A stretch of DNA of 64,000 nucleotides from Anopheles merus. Taxonomy: Eukaryota > Arthropoda > Insecta > Diptera > Culicidae. Shown here piece after piece: positions 63,431-64,000 of this stretch (the first letter of the stretch is position 1; each line of letters starts with the position of its first letter). The stretch is from assembly GCF_017562075.2 (NCBI RefSeq), contig NC_054085.1, positions 14,721,222-14,785,221 on the forward strand, in the 5' to 3' direction. Below the pieces are notes generated by a model, which was given only the letters and a program-made list of their open reading frames with translations, had not been told where the DNA came from and did not search any database. The position numbers were made by a program, and so were the translations under genes.

Positions 63431-64000
63431 TATTGAAAAAATAAATAGAAGACCTCCTAATCTGTCACTAATGGATTGTTTGAATCCAATCACTATATAT
63501 TATGAAGAAAACTAGGACTAAACATGCCTAAACTGTGCAATACAATGAATTAATTATTTACTAACCCATCTTACCACCTTACCCTGTGTCCATCAAGCCA
63601 ACTATGTCCTTGTGGACGGCTTAAAAGGTCTATGCGGACTGTAGAGCCTGGCTCAATGCGTATAAGAACTAGTTCGTGTGTAGAGCTATATCACTTATTA
63701 GACTTTCTTTAAACTCTAGAACTCTTGAACGATTTAATCAACTGTTAGTGGGCTTGAAGTCTCCATTGCAATTGAGACAAACAAATTCCTTCCGAGAGAT
63801 GATGCAAAGAATGCAAATCTAAATCAGTCACCACATGCACAATAACAAGTAGCTTTAAGTTTAATGCTTAAATACATTGATTAATATCGAAACTACAATA
63901 AAGAATAACATTCATTCGTGATAAAAAAGTGAGTGCCAGTGACACTCACTAATTTAGACTAAACTAGAATATTTAAGGACTCACAGACTGCTAAACTCGC
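63431..64000. other. AT-rich end of window, no gene seen
   Basis: Follows the SINE A-tail. Contains one short hairpin at 63928-63950 and no open frame of note. Confidence 0.55.
63928..63950. repeat. 8-base inverted repeat with 7-base loop
   Basis: AGTGAGTG (63928-63935) pairs with CACTCACT (63943-63950). The heptamers GTGAGTG and CACTCAC also form a tight inverted repeat at 12607-12621. Confidence 0.5.

Overview
The window is animal, almost certainly insect, nuclear DNA, and most likely from an anopheline mosquito. The reasons are moderate base composition with local AT-rich blocks, very frequent short CA, GA and CT microsatellites, no bacterial gene packing, metazoan splice and polyadenylation signals, and one clear insect-type chitin-binding protein gene. 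The species call is an inference from general appearance, not from a match.

Only one gene can be called firmly: a complete single-exon plus-strand gene at 54190-54462. It encodes a 90-residue secreted protein with one peritrophin-A (CBM14) domain, like dipteran Peritrophin-15. It has two GATA-type sites upstream and an AATAAA about 270 bases after the stop. The rest is intergenic or intronic DNA.

Layout: 1-15 kb is mixed unique sequence with CT, GA and CTG tracts and one tRNA-derived SINE copy near 10.34 kb. 15-45 kb holds two plus-strand sites in which a splice acceptor abuts a donor (15258 and 44371). It also holds several isolated exon-like segments, AT-rich blocks near 18.0-18.5, 21.4-21.7 and 27.3-27.5 kb, a hairpin and SINE cluster at 29.6-30.0 kb, and the longest open frame (30942-31751). 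45-54 kb is largely featureless apart from microsatellites. 54.0-55.0 kb is the peritrophin-like gene. 55-64 kb is again non-coding, with a 138-base CA tract at 58.7 kb and the best preserved SINE copy at 63.32 kb.

The two acceptor-donor junctions share a 14-base core and resemble Drosophila zero-length-exon recursive splice sites. If real, they would mean that much of the window is a very long intron of a plus-strand gene whose exons lie outside it, with the chitin-binding gene nested inside. Candidate exons and long open frames are listed with low confidence because splice-like strings and open frames of 40-130 codons are expected by chance in 64 kb.
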